This document shows, piece after piece, positions 10,721-22,079 of a stretch of 64,000 nucleotides of DNA. The notes under the pieces are model-generated. The model made no database searches, was not told the DNA's origin, and worked only from the letters and a program-made list of their open reading frames with translations. The stretch covers positions 57,573,690 through 57,637,689 of the forward strand of contig NC_089226.1 in NCBI RefSeq assembly GCF_963924675.1, in the 5' to 3' direction. Source of the stretch: Phocoena phocoena (lineage: Eukaryota > Chordata > Mammalia > Artiodactyla > Phocoenidae). Within the stretch, counting starts at the first letter, position 1, and every line of letters begins with the position of its first letter. A program made the position numbers and the translations under genes.

Positions 10721-12004
10721 TGAATACTCTTCCTGCTAAAAGCCTACCCCATTAAAACCCAAACTTCTTATACTGGTTGAGATCTGACTCTGCTGACCTC
10801 TCCAGCCTCATCTCTTTTCCCTCAGGTCTATCTCCCCACACACTCCAGGCCTTCCTTTCTGGCTCTCTTGGCAGTTTTGGCACCAACTCAGGCTGGAGGC
10901 CCTAGGAGTTTGGGCTATTGGGATAGGACAAAGGTCCATGGCCCAGATGGGGGCAGCCCTGGGAAATGAGTGCCTGGGCTGTCAGGCCCAGGATGGGAAT
11001 AGGAACTGGCTCACGTCAGATGTAGGATGGGAGCTGCATCCAAGACGCAGGATTAGCAGCAGTAGTCAGGTGAGTGAAGGTGAGCCCTTGAGGCAGGGGT
11101 AGCGGGCTATGCAGGCAGAGAGCCAGTGGTCGGGCACCAAGCTGATTCCCACAGCTCTGTGCTGTTCTTCTGTGCAGTCCCAATCTTTGGTTTTTCCATC
11201 TCCACCTAGTCAACTTTCAACATACAAGATCTAGCTCATGCCCAAGGCTGGTAGCTCCCCGCTCTGAGCTTCACAGCACCCTTTACGTTATTGAGCTCCT
11301 TCGAATCCTCCATTGTATCCTTCTCCATAGCCCCAGCTCCTGGCGCAAAGTAGATGCTCAGAAAAGGTCTGAATGGATGATTGTGGGTGAGAGCTGTGGC
11401 TCAGGGTGAGTTCAGCAACACTCACAGTGTGGGAAGCTCTGTGCAGGCCTTGGGAATACTGAGGTGAGTGAATCAAAGTCTGTGCTCTCATGGAGCTTCC
11501 ACTCTAGAGGGCAAGACAGACAATAAACAAGCGAACAAATACAATAATTACAGATTACAATGAATAAACTAGTGATGAAGGAGAGAACAGATTCCAGAAT
11601 GTTGTCATGATTTTTGTTAGGTGGGCTTACTAGTAAACCTCATATTCTTCTTTTTACTTAACATACATTTTCTAGTTCGTTCTACAGTGAGCATGTATTA
11701 TTGGGTCTTTAAAAAATGCCAGCTGTCCTCTCACTTTCTTATCCTGAGCTCCTAATGCAACTTTTGCTGTATAATGATAGAATCCAGGGTAAGTTCTGGG
11801 AAGATGTAGCCCACTAAGTTGGTGTCACACAACGGGCTTTACCTTTACCCAAGAGATGACAAATGGGGCATTAACTAGCTGGCTCAGGAAAAAATGATCA
11901 GCTCTGCTGAGGAGAGTCAGGGAAGGCTTCACAGAATAGGAAATACTTTATCTACAATCTTGAAGGAACAGTTAGAGTTTGGAGGCAAAAATGTGGAGGA
12001 AGGA
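10721..12004. other. Intronic stretch with decayed L2-type pieces
   Basis: Around 10745-10880 the sequence resembles an L2 3' portion on the + strand ('tctccagcctcatctctttt', 'ccaggccttcctttctgg'). Another L2/MIR-like tail lies near 11290-11390. Between them (10880-11220) and from 11400 to 12004 I see no gene. The short frames at 11016-11213 and 11288-11491 have no recognisable content. Confidence 0.45.
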
Positions 12005-12195
12005 ATTGGGCAAGTCATTCTACACTTTGAGTCTTAGCCTTTTTGTCTGTAAAATGGGGGCAGTAGCATGTCTTCACTGGGTTTGGGGTTGGGGGCCAAT
12101 TAAATAAGACAGGTATATAGACGCTCCCCCTCCCCAGCTGCAGCACGGTATCTGGTGCATATTAGGTAATGAGCTAATTTTTGTTTTAGTATTAA
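12005..12195 (+). repeat. MIR SINE
   Basis: It shows the MIR core order: 'gggcaagtcattctacactt', then 'gtctgtaaaatgggggcagt', then a decayed tail ('tggtgcatattaggtaatga'). It ends about 80 bases upstream of the XRRA1 exon acceptor. Confidence 0.65.
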
Positions 12196-12273
12196 AGATA
12201 AACATTCTGTAAGTGCACAAGTTGTGGCTTTGGAGGAGTTTGCTCCTTGTCACTGTTCTGATCTTCTCAACAG

Positions 12274-12455
12274 GCCGAGGACACTGGTTAGTGGTTCGGA
12301 AATGTAGCCTCAAGAAGAAGCCCAGGGGTGTGGTTGAAGCACGAGCTGAAGGTCAGGAAAGCCAGAAGGTTTCTTTTGAGGTTGGAGGAAAGAAAGGGTC
12401 TCGACAGGAAAACCAAGTGGACATTCCGGGACACGTGCTGGACCAGGCTTTTCTG
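12274..12455 (+). CDS. XRRA1: XRRA1 coding exon (first in window; N-terminal region)
   Basis: XRRA1 is a leucine-rich-repeat protein first linked to altered cell response to X-irradiation; its molecular activity is not settled. This exon is 182 nt: two bases completing a codon, then 60 codons. It is preceded by a pyrimidine-rich acceptor (ttctcaacag) and followed by the donor gtgaga. The peptide begins RGHWLVVRKCSLKKKPRGVV, which I recognise as the XRRA1 N-terminal region, and ends ...VLDQAFL. It is basic and lacks leucine-rich repeats, as expected before the repeat domain. The exon ends in phase 0, matching the next exon. The match rests on recall of the family, supported by the consistent chain of exons downstream. 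Confidence 0.88.
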
Positions 12456-12649
12456 GTGAGAGTAAATGCATCCTGAAAGGCTGGCAGCACCAGCTGACGG
12501 CTGTCTTGGTGGGGGGCAAGGACTTGCCCTGCTTCCCTCTGGTACAGTTACCCCCAATCCACCCCAAACTATTAGAGTGATCTTGGCAAATTGAGTATAG
12601 CCAGGATGATGAAGGGACCCAGAGCTTTCTTTATATGTGAAGCTTTCTT

Positions 12650-12815
12650 TACATCCACCTTATGAGATAGGTATTATCATCCCTATTATGTTGTTGCCCT
12701 TGTGCAGATGAGGAAACTGAGGACCCAAGAAGTAACTTGCCTTGGCCAAGGTCCCTCAGCTAGTAATTAGGACTCTGGTCTACCCAGGATTAGAACTACT
12801 CAGAATTAGAACTCT
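12650..12815 (-). repeat. MIR SINE
   Basis: Contains 'gcagatgaggaaactgagga' and 'aagtaacttgcc', the reverse complement of the MIR core, followed by 'ctcagctagtaatta'. Antisense to XRRA1. Confidence 0.75.
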
Positions 12816-13639
12816 GGTCTACCGATTGCAAAGGCTGTGCCTTTATATTTTGTCAGGTAAAAAGTCTTAATTGAGCCAGAGAGGCAAAGCAGTAGGTCAG
12901 GGGAAACAGTAAATTGAAAAATCGTATTCTAGCACCTAGTAGAGTATAAAGATTCCTGCTCTGCTCTGGGGAGATCTCTCTAGGAGCAGGAGGATTGGGG
13001 AGGCCCCACATACCACAACCTTTGTCCTTTGGGTTTAGTGTCTGGCTGAAAGCCAGGGATGCCGACTAGATATACCCAGTGTCTGGGGCAGGCTTTACAA
13101 AGGGCACTGGGGTGGCTGTGTTAGAGACCAGCCAGGTGATTTCACATCTGCTCTCTGCAACGCTGCGGTGGCTTTGCAAAGAAAGACACATTTTGTAAAC
13201 CAATGTTCATGTGCAGTCCAGTGCTCATAGCTCCCTAAGAAGAACTCCCTGGCAGCCTACTTTGTACCCAGGCTTTGCTTATGGTTCCCAAGAGATAGGT
13301 TTCTGCACAGATCAGATGCTGAAAGAGAGCTTCAGGGAGGCAGCTGGTTACATCTCCGCTCAAGGTGGATAGTATAAGCTTTTTGCAGAGTCCTGTGGAA
13401 TTTCTTTGATTATTAGGTCCACTTCTCACTGGGAATGAGGAAGACTGAAGCAACAGTACTGAGGAGGGGCAGAAACACTTCCCATAGGACTCTTCTTTTC
13501 CCCTTTGTTTTCAACATGTACATCCCCCATTAATTGAGATAGCTTGTTACCCATGTTGCCACTTTGGATAGCAGAAGCATCAAGGATGTTTTTCAGAGTA
13601 ATGGGGTACCTACCCGCCTATTGGATATGAACGTTTCAC

Positions 13640-15020
13640 TGGCACTTCATATTGACCTTCTACACCAGTCCCCTTACTCCAAGTCCCCGAAACACCTCTT
13701 TTCTAGTGTTTAATACATGGTCTCAATGATGGTCTCAATACTATCTACCCAGTCACCAAGCAAGTAACTTGGGGTTATCCTTGGCACGTGCCTGTCCCTC
13801 ACCACCCTCATCCCTGCCATACCAATCCCTGGTACTTTCATTAGTGGTCAAATCTGTATTCTCTTCATCTGCCCTGCCACCACCCTGATCTCGGCTACCA
13901 TCATCTTTTATTGGACTAATTCAGTAACTTCCTATTATAGTTTGAACCAACTAGCATGCTTTTGTTTCACATGAAAAGAAGCCAGAGGCATTGTTATTCT
14001 AGGGTAGGTTAATTCATTGGTTTAATGACTTCTTCCAAGTCCCAGGTTCCTCCATGTCTCTGCTTTTCTATCCTTGGCACATTAGCTTGTCCTCTTGGGC
14101 TGATTGCCTTCATGATCCTGAGATGGCTGCTGAACTCTGGTCGTCACATTTAAAGGATAACGTCCAGAGGTAGAAAAGGGGTTGTCACTGTCTTATATCG
14201 AGTTTTAAAGGTAAGAACTTCCCAGAACTGGCGTCCCACCCCCAGCAGCCAGCGTCTCCTTGGCCAAACCTGTATCACAAATCCCAACAGTCAATGGTTA
14301 GGGGAACATGACCACCGTGACTGGATTAGACAAAGTCAAGACTTAGCCTGTGGAGCTGGAGTTAAAGGATATATCCACTCAGAGAAATGTGAATGATATT
14401 GGGGTTCTTTAACAAGGAAGAAGTAGAGAAGTGGCTCTAGAGAAGCCAGTTAACAATGTCTAGTACAGTGGTCTCTCACCACCCTTTCCTGTCTTCTCAT
14501 CCTTTCTGCGTGTGTCAGACATAGCAATTATTATAAAATTTCTATTAGCCCCCTGCCAAAAAACCTCTGACAGATTTCCATTGACTATAGGATAAAATCC
14601 ACGCTCCTTTACAGAGCCAACATGGACACAAATGATCTAATGACTGCCTCCCTAGCCTTACTTTGTTTTTCATCCTTTCAAAAGCACCTTGCTTTCACCT
14701 GCCTTGATAATTTTCATGACCCCTGCTACCCACTTTCATGGGACCAACTCCTACTTAGCACTTAGGTATCAGCTGAAATACTACTTCCTCAAGTGAGTAT
14801 TTCCTCACTTCCACACTGAGGTTAGGACCTCCTGTTACTGTCTCCCATAGCATCTTGAATTTCTCCTTTAAAATATTATCACGTTTATAAATACTTGCTT
14901 GCTCCTTGGCTTCCATGCAGTTTTAAGCTTTCAGAAGGCATGGAATATTTCTGCTTCTTATACATTGTCTTTTAAATTCCTAGTTCCATGCCTAAACATG
15001 AAAGGTACCATAACTAAATG
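13640..15020 (+). repeat. L2 LINE fragments (13640-14010 and 14490-15020)
   Basis: Both pieces follow the non-coding/3' ORF order of the mammalian L2: 'tgccaccaccctgatctcgg' early, then 'aggataaaatccacgctcct', then 'tatcagctgaaatactactt', and 'cttccatgcagttttaagct' late. A 480-base stretch of other sequence separates them. Highly diverged, no open frame. Confidence 0.6.
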
Positions 15021-15124
15021 ATTAACTGAAAAAAAGAATGGGGTTTGATTAAACAGAAATAGAAACTCCAAAGCTGAGATTTTCTTCTGACTTTTTAATT
15101 GTGAAGAGCAACGTATGGTAGTCC

Positions 15125-15432
15125 TAAGAGATAGTGTTTAGTGATTACAGATTTGGATTCAAATCATAGATCTATCACTTACTAGCTGTGGGACCTTAAG
15201 GAAGTCACTTTATCTCTTTTAGCCTTGCTTTTCTCATTTATGAAGAGACATAATCATACTTATGTCAAAGAGTTCAGTTAGGATTAGGAGAAAGTTTGTT
15301 CCTAAGAACCACGTAAAGTCAATGTTTCCATCCCCACCTTACAGATGGGATATAGAGGTGGGACAGCTGAGGTGGCAGCTTGATTCTGAGCAGCTCTGAA
15401 GCCCGTGCTCTTTCCACTGTGCCAGGCTGCCC
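15125..15432. repeat. Two MIR SINEs in opposite orientation
   Basis: 15125-15300 is a + strand MIR ('tcacttactagctgtgggac', 'aaggaagtcact'). 15325-15432 is a minus-strand MIR that begins after 'aaagtcaatg' with 'accttacagatgggata' and ends 'ctctttccactgtgccaggc'. The second lies directly before the next XRRA1 exon and supplies a possible alternative acceptor at 15425. Confidence 0.7.
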
Positions 15433-15518
15433 TCCTCAACAGGGAGTCATTTGTTGTCTTGGCCAATTACATAAGCTTTGTTGGGGCCTTCACGCTGATT
15501 GTCTGCACTGTGTTCCAG
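15426..15518 (+). other. Possible in-frame 5' extension of the XRRA1 exon at 15519
   Basis: The frame of the following exon is open upstream. An AG at 15424-15425 (ctttccactgtgccag) is preceded by pyrimidines and would add exactly 31 codons. The added peptide would be strongly hydrophobic (around FVVLANYISFVGAFTLIVC), unlike the soluble protein. The same bases also contain the pyrimidine tract of the main acceptor at 15518. Its start is the end of a MIR. I regard it as intron with a fortuitous open frame unless RNA shows otherwise. Confidence 0.25.
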
Positions 15519-15590
15519 CTGAAGCACCACTGTGTAAAGAATCCGTCCGACCTGTGCACCATTAACGTGAGCGGCCTGAAGTTCTCCAAG
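15519..15590 (+). CDS. XRRA1: XRRA1 coding exon
   Basis: 72 nt, 24 codons, phase 0 at both ends. Acceptor gcactgtgttccag, donor gtaagg. The peptide LKHHCVKNPSDLCTINVSGL then KFSK is the conserved segment just before the leucine-rich repeats in XRRA1. Joined to the exon at 12274 it reads ...DQAFL-LKHHC... with no stop. An alternative upstream acceptor at 15425 would lengthen it. Confidence 0.92.
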
Positions 15591-16777
15591 GTAAGGCTAG
15601 CCAGCAGAGGTGTGATTGGGGTGAGCCAGACCTGAGGTAGCTCCTGGCTATTGGACCATTGTACTTCCAGAGTCCTTGGGGACTGGGAATCTGGTCATAG
15701 GGAGGGGGAGGGTCAGACAGGGACTCTCTGGGTGGGAACAACATTCACAGACACAATCTTTTGCTATATATTTGGTGTTGCCATTATCCCATGTGAAGTG
15801 AGTTAAAGGAAATAAATAGCCTTATGGAAGTGGTTTGAATGTGCATAGAATTTTATTGGGGTGTGATTCATTGTATGACACTGAGTTCCCATCAGAAGAG
15901 CCTACAGGAGAAATTTCTCTCAGGTTTCAGTGCCAGGAGTGGTAGTGGTTCTCCCAAGATGCTGGTTTGTTCTCAACTCGCAGACTCTGTGACTTATGTA
16001 ATGAGTCATGTTTCTTTGCACTGGCTAACAGGTAGCTTGGAGCTAGATTTGTGGCCTACCATTAGCCAGTGTATTGCTGTATACCACATATGGCATATAT
16101 TTTCAGTTTGTAGGCTTTCCATGGCATATAAAGAGAGGTTGCTTATATAATGCCACATAGCCGTTAAAATGTATCAACATAAGTAAATCTAAAAAGATCT
16201 ATGTGTCTCAACACAAGTAAATCTCAAACACATAGTGTTGAGTGAAGAAGGCAGGTTGCAGAATAATATCTACAGTATGATGGCATTTGATATAAAGTTT
16301 TATAACATGTAAATAACACTGTATTTATGGTTTATGGATACACATACATGTAATACAAGTATAAAACAGGTATGGGAGTGATAATCGCCAATTCAGGGTA
16401 GCTGTTATCTGTGGGAGAGAGGGAGAAGAGTGTGATTGGGGATGGATACGTTAGGGGGAGTGGTGGTGGTCAACTCTCTGTAGTGTTCTGTTTCTTTAAG
16501 GAGATTTGAAGCAAAGACAGCAAAATATTGGGATTCATTAAAGCTGGATAGTGGTTACTCGGGCCTTCAGAGTAACATTCACTATACTTTTCTGAACGTT
16601 TGAATTATTTCATAATAGAAAAAAAAAGAAGCAGAAAAGACCTTCCTGCCTTTAACAAGTATCTGCTCCTGTTCTTACCCCTTGAGGTCTTTGCTCCTTC
16701 TGCCAGCAGCTCTGGAGCTTCAGCAAGGCCTGCAGGCAGGGAACTAATCTTGTGTTCTTTGAAATGTCTTCTCACAG
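15591..16777 (+). other. XRRA1: XRRA1 intron, 1.19 kb
   Basis: The middle and 3' part (about 16145-16630) resembles the 3' tail of an ancient L1/HAL1 on the + strand. It runs from 'cacatagccgttaaaatg' through 'acagtatgatggcatttgat' to 'ttgaattatttcataataga' with an A-run at 16618-16626. The remainder, including a 103-codon open frame at 15839-16150, shows no recognisable protein. Confidence 0.6.
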
Positions 16778-16850
16778 GCTAAGGAAAAGGACTTCAAGCA
16801 TTTTAATTCTGTGATTTACATCAATGCCTCAGAAAACCTACTGCCTCTAG
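16778..16850 (+). CDS. XRRA1: XRRA1 coding exon
   Basis: 73 nt: 24 codons plus one base. Acceptor tgtcttctcacag, donor gtaagt. The peptide AKEKDFKHFNSVIYINASEN ends in LLPL, and the spare G joins the AG of the next exon to make a glutamate. The N-A-S-E-N-L-L-P-L run reads like the end of a first, degenerate leucine-rich repeat. Confidence 0.93.
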
Positions 16851-17137
16851 GTAAGTTTTCTTCCTGAAAACTACCTTCTGCCTCTTGGCTGTCACAGCCA
16901 GTCTCTCGTGTTAGAACTTGCCTGTCAGTCCACCTGTGACTGGCCACGCATCCCTTTTTTGGAGTGCAGTAGGCTGGGTGAGGGAGAACACACAGACCTG
17001 ATTCCAGTCCAGAGCTGGCACTGCCTACTCAGAACATTTCTCTGTGAGCTCCTGCTTCTCTAACTGTAAATGGAGATAATGCCCTTCCTTTTTTCCTCCC
17101 CAAGGTAGGATACCTTGTAGACTCAGATGAGATAAGT

Positions 17138-17525
17138 ACAGTCAGCCCTCCATATCTGTGGATTCCACATCCGCAGATTCAACCAAATATGGATGGAAAA
17201 TATTTGAAAAAAAATTCCAGAAAGTTCCAAAAAGCAAAACTTGAGTTTGCCATGCACTGGCAACTACTTACGTAGCATATACATTGTATTTACAATTTAT
17301 GGAGCATTTACATTATGTTAGGTATCATTGGTAACCTAGAGATGATTTAAAGTATACAGGAGGCTGGGCACAGGTTATATGCAAACACTGCATCATTTTA
17401 TACAGGGGACTTGAGCATCCATGATTTTGGTGTCCATGGTGGTGATGCAGGACGGTGGTGGAGGTGGGGGTTAGGGTGGGAGCGGTGGACCCAATCCCCT
17501 GCAGATACCAAGGGACTGCATGTAA
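17138..17525. mobile_element. MER2-like Tigger/mariner-type nonautonomous DNA transposon
   Basis: The ends are inverted: 'tacagtcagccctccatatc' near 17138 and 'gataccaagggactgcatgt' near 17505. Inside are 'aaattccagaaagttccaaa' and 'gatgatttaaagtatacagg', familiar from the MER2 group. There is a local G-rich expansion (17440-17490). The family name is from memory of the consensus. Confidence 0.65.
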
Positions 17526-17689
17526 GAAATTGTTAAGTCCCTGAAAGCTCCTGTAGGACTGTAAAGCCTTCTTGTTTATTCAGCAGATCCACAGCGACCC
17601 CTGCTGGGTGTCAGGACTATATGACTGCTTGGCTTTTAGAAATCAGTGTGTCCAGTTCCTGTTCTGGTGAGCTCAGTTATAGCAGGGTA

Positions 17690-18200
17690 TACGGTCAGTG
17701 CCATGATAGAGGGAATCAGAAAATCAACCAGGCCATCAACCGGGCCTAGAGTGTCAGAGGAAATTTCTGAGAAGAAGAGTATGTAGGCTGAGACCTAAAA
17801 CACAAATAGGAGTGACTCAGGAATTAGAAGGTGAGAAGGCATTTCAGGCCAACTGAGCAGTGATCAGGGGCCCTGAGGAAGCTTTGTATGTGTGCAGGGT
17901 ATATAGGTAGGGGAGAATGGAGACTAGAAAGGTGGGCAAGGACTATATTATCAGGGGCCCTGGGTGACTTGGACTTAATCCTGCAGGCAAAAGAGAGCCT
18001 TGGAAGGCTTTGAAATAGAGAGGCTCAGTGGTGGCTGTGAGGAGCGTGGATTATAAGATGGAAGCCAGGAAACCTGGAAGATGGTTTCATTTTTCCAGGA
18101 GAGAGGAGGTGAGGCTTCAACCAGGGCTGTGGCAGTAAGGGTGGAGGGGATTGAGAGAGACAGAGAGAGATTCAAGAGGAGGTAGAAATAACCAGACTTG
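17690..18200 (+). repeat. Unnamed dispersed mammalian repeat, copy A
   Basis: It has the recurring order 'gaaattagaaggtgagaagg...', 'gacttggacttaatcctgca', 'ccttggaaggctttgaaata', and 'ggtgaggcttcaaccagggc'. The same order of motifs recurs at 22690-22950, 24820-25140 and 63290-63480. It is non-coding. I know the sequence type as a common ancient mammalian repeat but cannot assign its family with confidence. Confidence 0.5.
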
Positions 18201-18399
18201 GTAACTAATGGGCATGTAGAGAAAGGGAGGAACCAAGAGGATTTACTGAGACAGACAGACTACAGGAGAGGCAGGTTTAGGGAGAAATAAGATGAATTAG
18301 TTTTGAATGCATTGAGGTTGAGGGGTGTTTTTAAAGAAGCATGTGACGAAGTCCCTGCCCTTGAGGAAACAGCATGGTCTGTCAGGAGCATGGGCTTGA

Positions 18400-19640
18400 A
18401 AAACAGGCAACAGGCATATGAAAAGATGCTCATCCTCACTAGTAAATAAAATAGCATCCAAGTACTATTTTCTGCCTATCAAATATTGACAAAAATGAGA
18501 AGGACTGATGACTGCCAGCATTGGTAGGGAAATGGGTACTGTCATAATCAAGTGTAATAAATTGGTGCAATATCTTTGGAAGGTAGTTTGGCGATGTCTC
18601 TTAACATAGTCTAGTAGTTCCACTCCCAGGAATTTATTCTACAGAAACATACTTGTACAAGGATGTTCATTGGAAACATCCTGAAAGCACATCTTTCTAT
18701 TAGGCTCTACAGAACATTCCAACTCACAAAACCACCATAGGCCACACTTGACACCAGGTTCACTTAGAAGGCTCTGAGTAATTCCACACAGTATGCCAGC
18801 AGCACAGCATCAGCAGTTCCTCTTCAGTGGAATCCTCACTGCTGTTCATGTAGCCATCCATGAGCCATTCTCTGTGGCCCCTAGCTCAGGGCCAAAACAA
18901 TGAAACTCTCATTGGGTGGATGCAGGAGCCACTCTGGCTTAGAAACCTTGTTCCCCATGGGATCAGATAGCTGTTGTAACACTCCATAGACATGGCTCCC
19001 AGAGTTCCTGCAAAGGACATGTCCAGTTATAGGCATCACCACACACACAGACGCCCAAAGTTACCGTGCCCCCTTGAGATCGTTATAGTTCATTTATAGT
19101 TTCTCCTAGTCCAGATGTGGTTTACTAACCTGGGGTCATTTTTACCATAGCAATATTGCCTAATAACACAGTAACCATACCATTTGTTTCATGTTACCAA
19201 GAGAAGAAGGCTAGAAAGTTAACCCAAGGTCCAGTTCTCAAGCAGAAGGGGAAGAGTGTTCTTAACCTTTTATCCAGATAGTCTAGCGACTATCACTAGG
19301 GGGATGGTTAACTAAAATAGGGTATGTCTATACAACAGAACATAATTCAGACATTATGCAGATCTATATGTTTTGACTTGGAACAATCTTTAAGTCATAT
19401 TGTAACGGGAAAAAAGCAAGTCACAGTACAACGTGTATAGTATGATTCCCTTTTTGTAAAAAGAAGTTTGTGTGTGTGTCAGTATACACATGAGAAAAAG
19501 TCTGGGGTATTATACATGAAGCTTTGAATAGTTACCTCTAGGTGTTGAGATTAAAGGGAACTTTTATGTTTCTATGTTTTTTAAAGCTTTTTGGTGGGAA
19601 TGTTTCACTTTTATAACCAGAAATAATAAAGATCATTTTT
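18400..19640 (+). mobile_element. Ancient L1/HAL1-like 3' region with an insertion
   Basis: Left piece 18400-18670 has 'gctcatcctcactagtaaat' and 'ccactcccaggaatttattc'. Right piece 19300-19640 has 'acataattcagacattatgc', 'tagtatgattccctttttgt' and an AATAAA-rich end, as in old L1 3' ends. The central 18675-19290 is other sequence, possibly another old repeat, with no gene visible. Confidence 0.5.
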
Positions 19641-19649
19641 TAAATGGGC

Positions 19650-19875
19650 TTTGGAATTAGGCTTAGATTCAGTCCTTGGCCCTTCCACTTACCAGCAATT
19701 CTATTTCTAGCAAATCACTTAGCCTAGCTAAGCCTTGGTTTCTTCAGCAGTGGAATGGAAGTAGTAATCCCTATTTTTCAGGGGTTTTAGAGATTTAGTA
19801 TCCATGTATGTAAAGCACTTTACACAGTGTCTGGCCTAACGCAGTGGGAACCCAGTAAATGACCACTGTTAATAT
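19650..19875 (+). repeat. MIR SINE
   Basis: Nearly complete: 'gggctttggaattaggctta', 'agcaaatcacttagcctagc', 'tgtaaagcactttacacagt' and 'gtgggaacccagtaaatgac' in order. It ends about 55 bases before the next XRRA1 exon. Confidence 0.8.
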
Positions 19876-19930
19876 CTTTCTCTTACGTCCTTCACAAGCC
19901 ACCGTTTCTCTCTTTCTCCTCCCCCTGTAG

Positions 19931-20028
19931 AGGCATTTCACACATTTCCAGTCTTAAAGGAACTGGAGCTCGCATTTAATGGCATCAAAACAGTCTACGT
20001 GAAGTATGGAGACTTTAAGTCCTTGGAA
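19931..20028 (+). CDS. XRRA1: XRRA1 coding exon (leucine-rich repeats begin)
   Basis: 98 nt: two bases completing a glutamate codon, then 32 codons. Acceptor ctcctccccctgtag, donor gtaagt. The peptide EAFHTFPVLKELELAFNGIK contains the leucine-rich-repeat signature LxxLxLxxN (LKELELAFNGI). It ends ...VKYGDFKSLE in phase 0, and the next exon continues with FLDLSFN. The split places the intron near a repeat boundary. Confidence 0.95.
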
Positions 20029-22079
20029 GTAAGTTGGAGGTAGGGAGTTTTTGGTGCCCACCTGTATCCCTGTAAGGAATGGGTGTAAGGAGTCTACTGA
20101 TTAAAACTGTTGAGAAGGGGCTCTCTGGGCCTTTATAGCCACCTTGCTTCAGGGTGTTTCTCTGGGGCGGGTGGTGGAGTTGGTGGTGGTAATAAGGGAG
20201 TGGGGCTGGTGGAGGTGGTGGCTAGTGGGTGAGAATATATTATACTTATGGCCACGGGGCGTGGTCTTGGAAAATAAATGCCAAAGGTCATGTCCAAAGG
20301 AGTCTGTGCAGAGGAGTGATTTTGAATAGAGTACTGTAGGAAGGAGAATTTGAGGGGAGATCTGGATCCAGTGGGGGTTGAGCCATGGAGGTTAAGTGCT
20401 AGGCACAGCAAATTGGACCCGCTGAACTAGAGGCGTTATGGACCGATTCCAGAGACCCATCCTGGTATGAGTGAGCCAGATTGGTTCTAATGAGCTCGGA
20501 TAAGGTTATGGGCCATAGGCCCAGGGATGAGTATGAAATAAAGTAGGGCTGCTATAAGTTCTATAGCAGACTCTTGACATTTGTACATCCACAGCTGTTT
20601 TGTATTCACAAATACAAAAACTTTGTTTGCACTCTTGGCTTTCTCCTAAATTAAATTTCCCATCGTCACGCATTTTCTATACATGCTCTCATACTTCAAG
20701 TTAATCACCTCTTCAACATCCATGAAAACTTTAGGATCATTTTTCGCAAAGAAACAAAGCTTTTGTCACCACCCGGGAGTCTGCATACATGGAGAGTAGA
20801 GGACAGTAGAGCTGGCTTGAGGTGTGGGGTGGGCATCTGGCCAGGCTCACTCACTAAGTAATGGCCTCTTCCGCACATGTTGGCCTTCTAGAAGAGCTTC
20901 AGAGTCACACCTCAGCAAAATGTCTGCATGTCATGAGCCTTGGGGTTTACCCCAAAGAGCTGGTAACTTAAATTATTTAATCTACAAACGTCAAGAGTCG
21001 GCCATTCTTCATAAAAACCTCATTTAACCTGGTCTGGCCAGAGAGAGACCTTACACAAAACTGAACTTTTAAGAGTTGATGCCCTTTACATGCCAAAGTT
21101 TTAAGAAGTTTTAACCGCTTGGGATGGTAATCTTCCTAAAATGGATTATAAGTCCTTGCATTTTTAAAGCATGCTATACTGAATGTGATGGTACCTTTTC
21201 TCCATGGTTTCCAGCCATATTGAGGATAACAGTGCTTTACTATGATTTCTGACAGGAGTGGTCCTCATGCTTATCCAGGAAGCAAAGCTCTTGAAGGTCC
21301 AATAATACAGGGAGAGGGAGAGAGTAAATTTACAACAACTGATGCAATTTTGTGCTAGGTTAAAAACATTTTATACCAGAGTTTATTACAGACAGTGGGA
21401 AACTGGTTCCAGATGCTCTAGAGATACAGGGAGCCACTTCCCTCACCTACAGGCCTGGGAGCTTATTATAAGTTTCCATTAATTTTTTATTTTGCTTCTT
21501 ATAAAAGTAGTTATTGAGCTTCTGTATATCATGCATTGTGCCAGGCATCCTACCTTCCTCATCCTTACCATTTCAAACCCCTACTTCAAGTGCCAGTGGG
21601 CCACAGGGAGGGGACATGACTACAGGCTCTGACCCCACAGCTGACTTACTGGTTGATCATAATGGACTTTTGGGAGGCCCTACTTCATAGTTTGATAACA
21701 ACTGATGAAGATTATTTATCCAGCAGACCAGCCCTACCCAAGGGAATTTATTTACATAAGAGAGCAGACCGAAGTCAAGATGCAGAACATAGATGAGAAG
21801 AGGAAATCTCCTGGCCAATCATTTGTTTTCATCTCTCTGTGGTTTGAAAGGGCTCTCTAAGAAAAAGGATAAACCTGTCAAATGTCCTGAATTTGCAGCT
21901 CATGGCAGTGAATACTTTGATGTGTGATAAAACTTGATGTGGCTCAGCAGATGCAGCATCCAAGTTAAGAATCTTCTGTCCTTGTTTGCCAGAAAGGCTG
22001 TCACCCAGAGTAGAACTCTTCAGGAGTCAGTTTAGGAAAACAGCTTTGTCATGATTTGATTCTCTGCATACGGGCCTGA

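Larger units (their letters stand above)
1..12273. other. Sequence left of the first recognised XRRA1 exon
   Basis: No host exon could be recognised here. The XRRA1 exon at 12274 begins in phase 1 (it needs one base from an upstream exon), so at least one coding exon lies further upstream. I searched by eye for a short N-terminal exon with a donor site and found none I would defend. The stretch is dominated by an L1 fragment (55-737), an ancient L1 tail, an MLT2-type LTR and a nearly full-length L1 (2374-9850). It is therefore probably an XRRA1 intron, though 5' flank cannot be excluded. Confidence 0.5.
12456..15518 (+). other. XRRA1: XRRA1 intron, 3.06 kb
   Basis: It holds old repeats only: MIR at 12650-12815, L2-like blocks at 13640-14010 and 14490-15020, and two MIRs at 15125-15432. 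The piece at 14010-14490 may be another old dispersed repeat I cannot name. Stretch 12820-13640 shows nothing recognisable. No frame within it fits XRRA1. Confidence 0.7.
16851..19930 (+). other. XRRA1: XRRA1 intron, 3.08 kb
   Basis: Contains a MIR (about 16975-17110), a MER2-like DNA transposon (17138-17525), a dispersed repeat (17690-18200), an ancient L1/HAL1-like tail (18400-19640) and a MIR (19650-19875). No additional exon is needed by the flanking phases. Confidence 0.75.
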
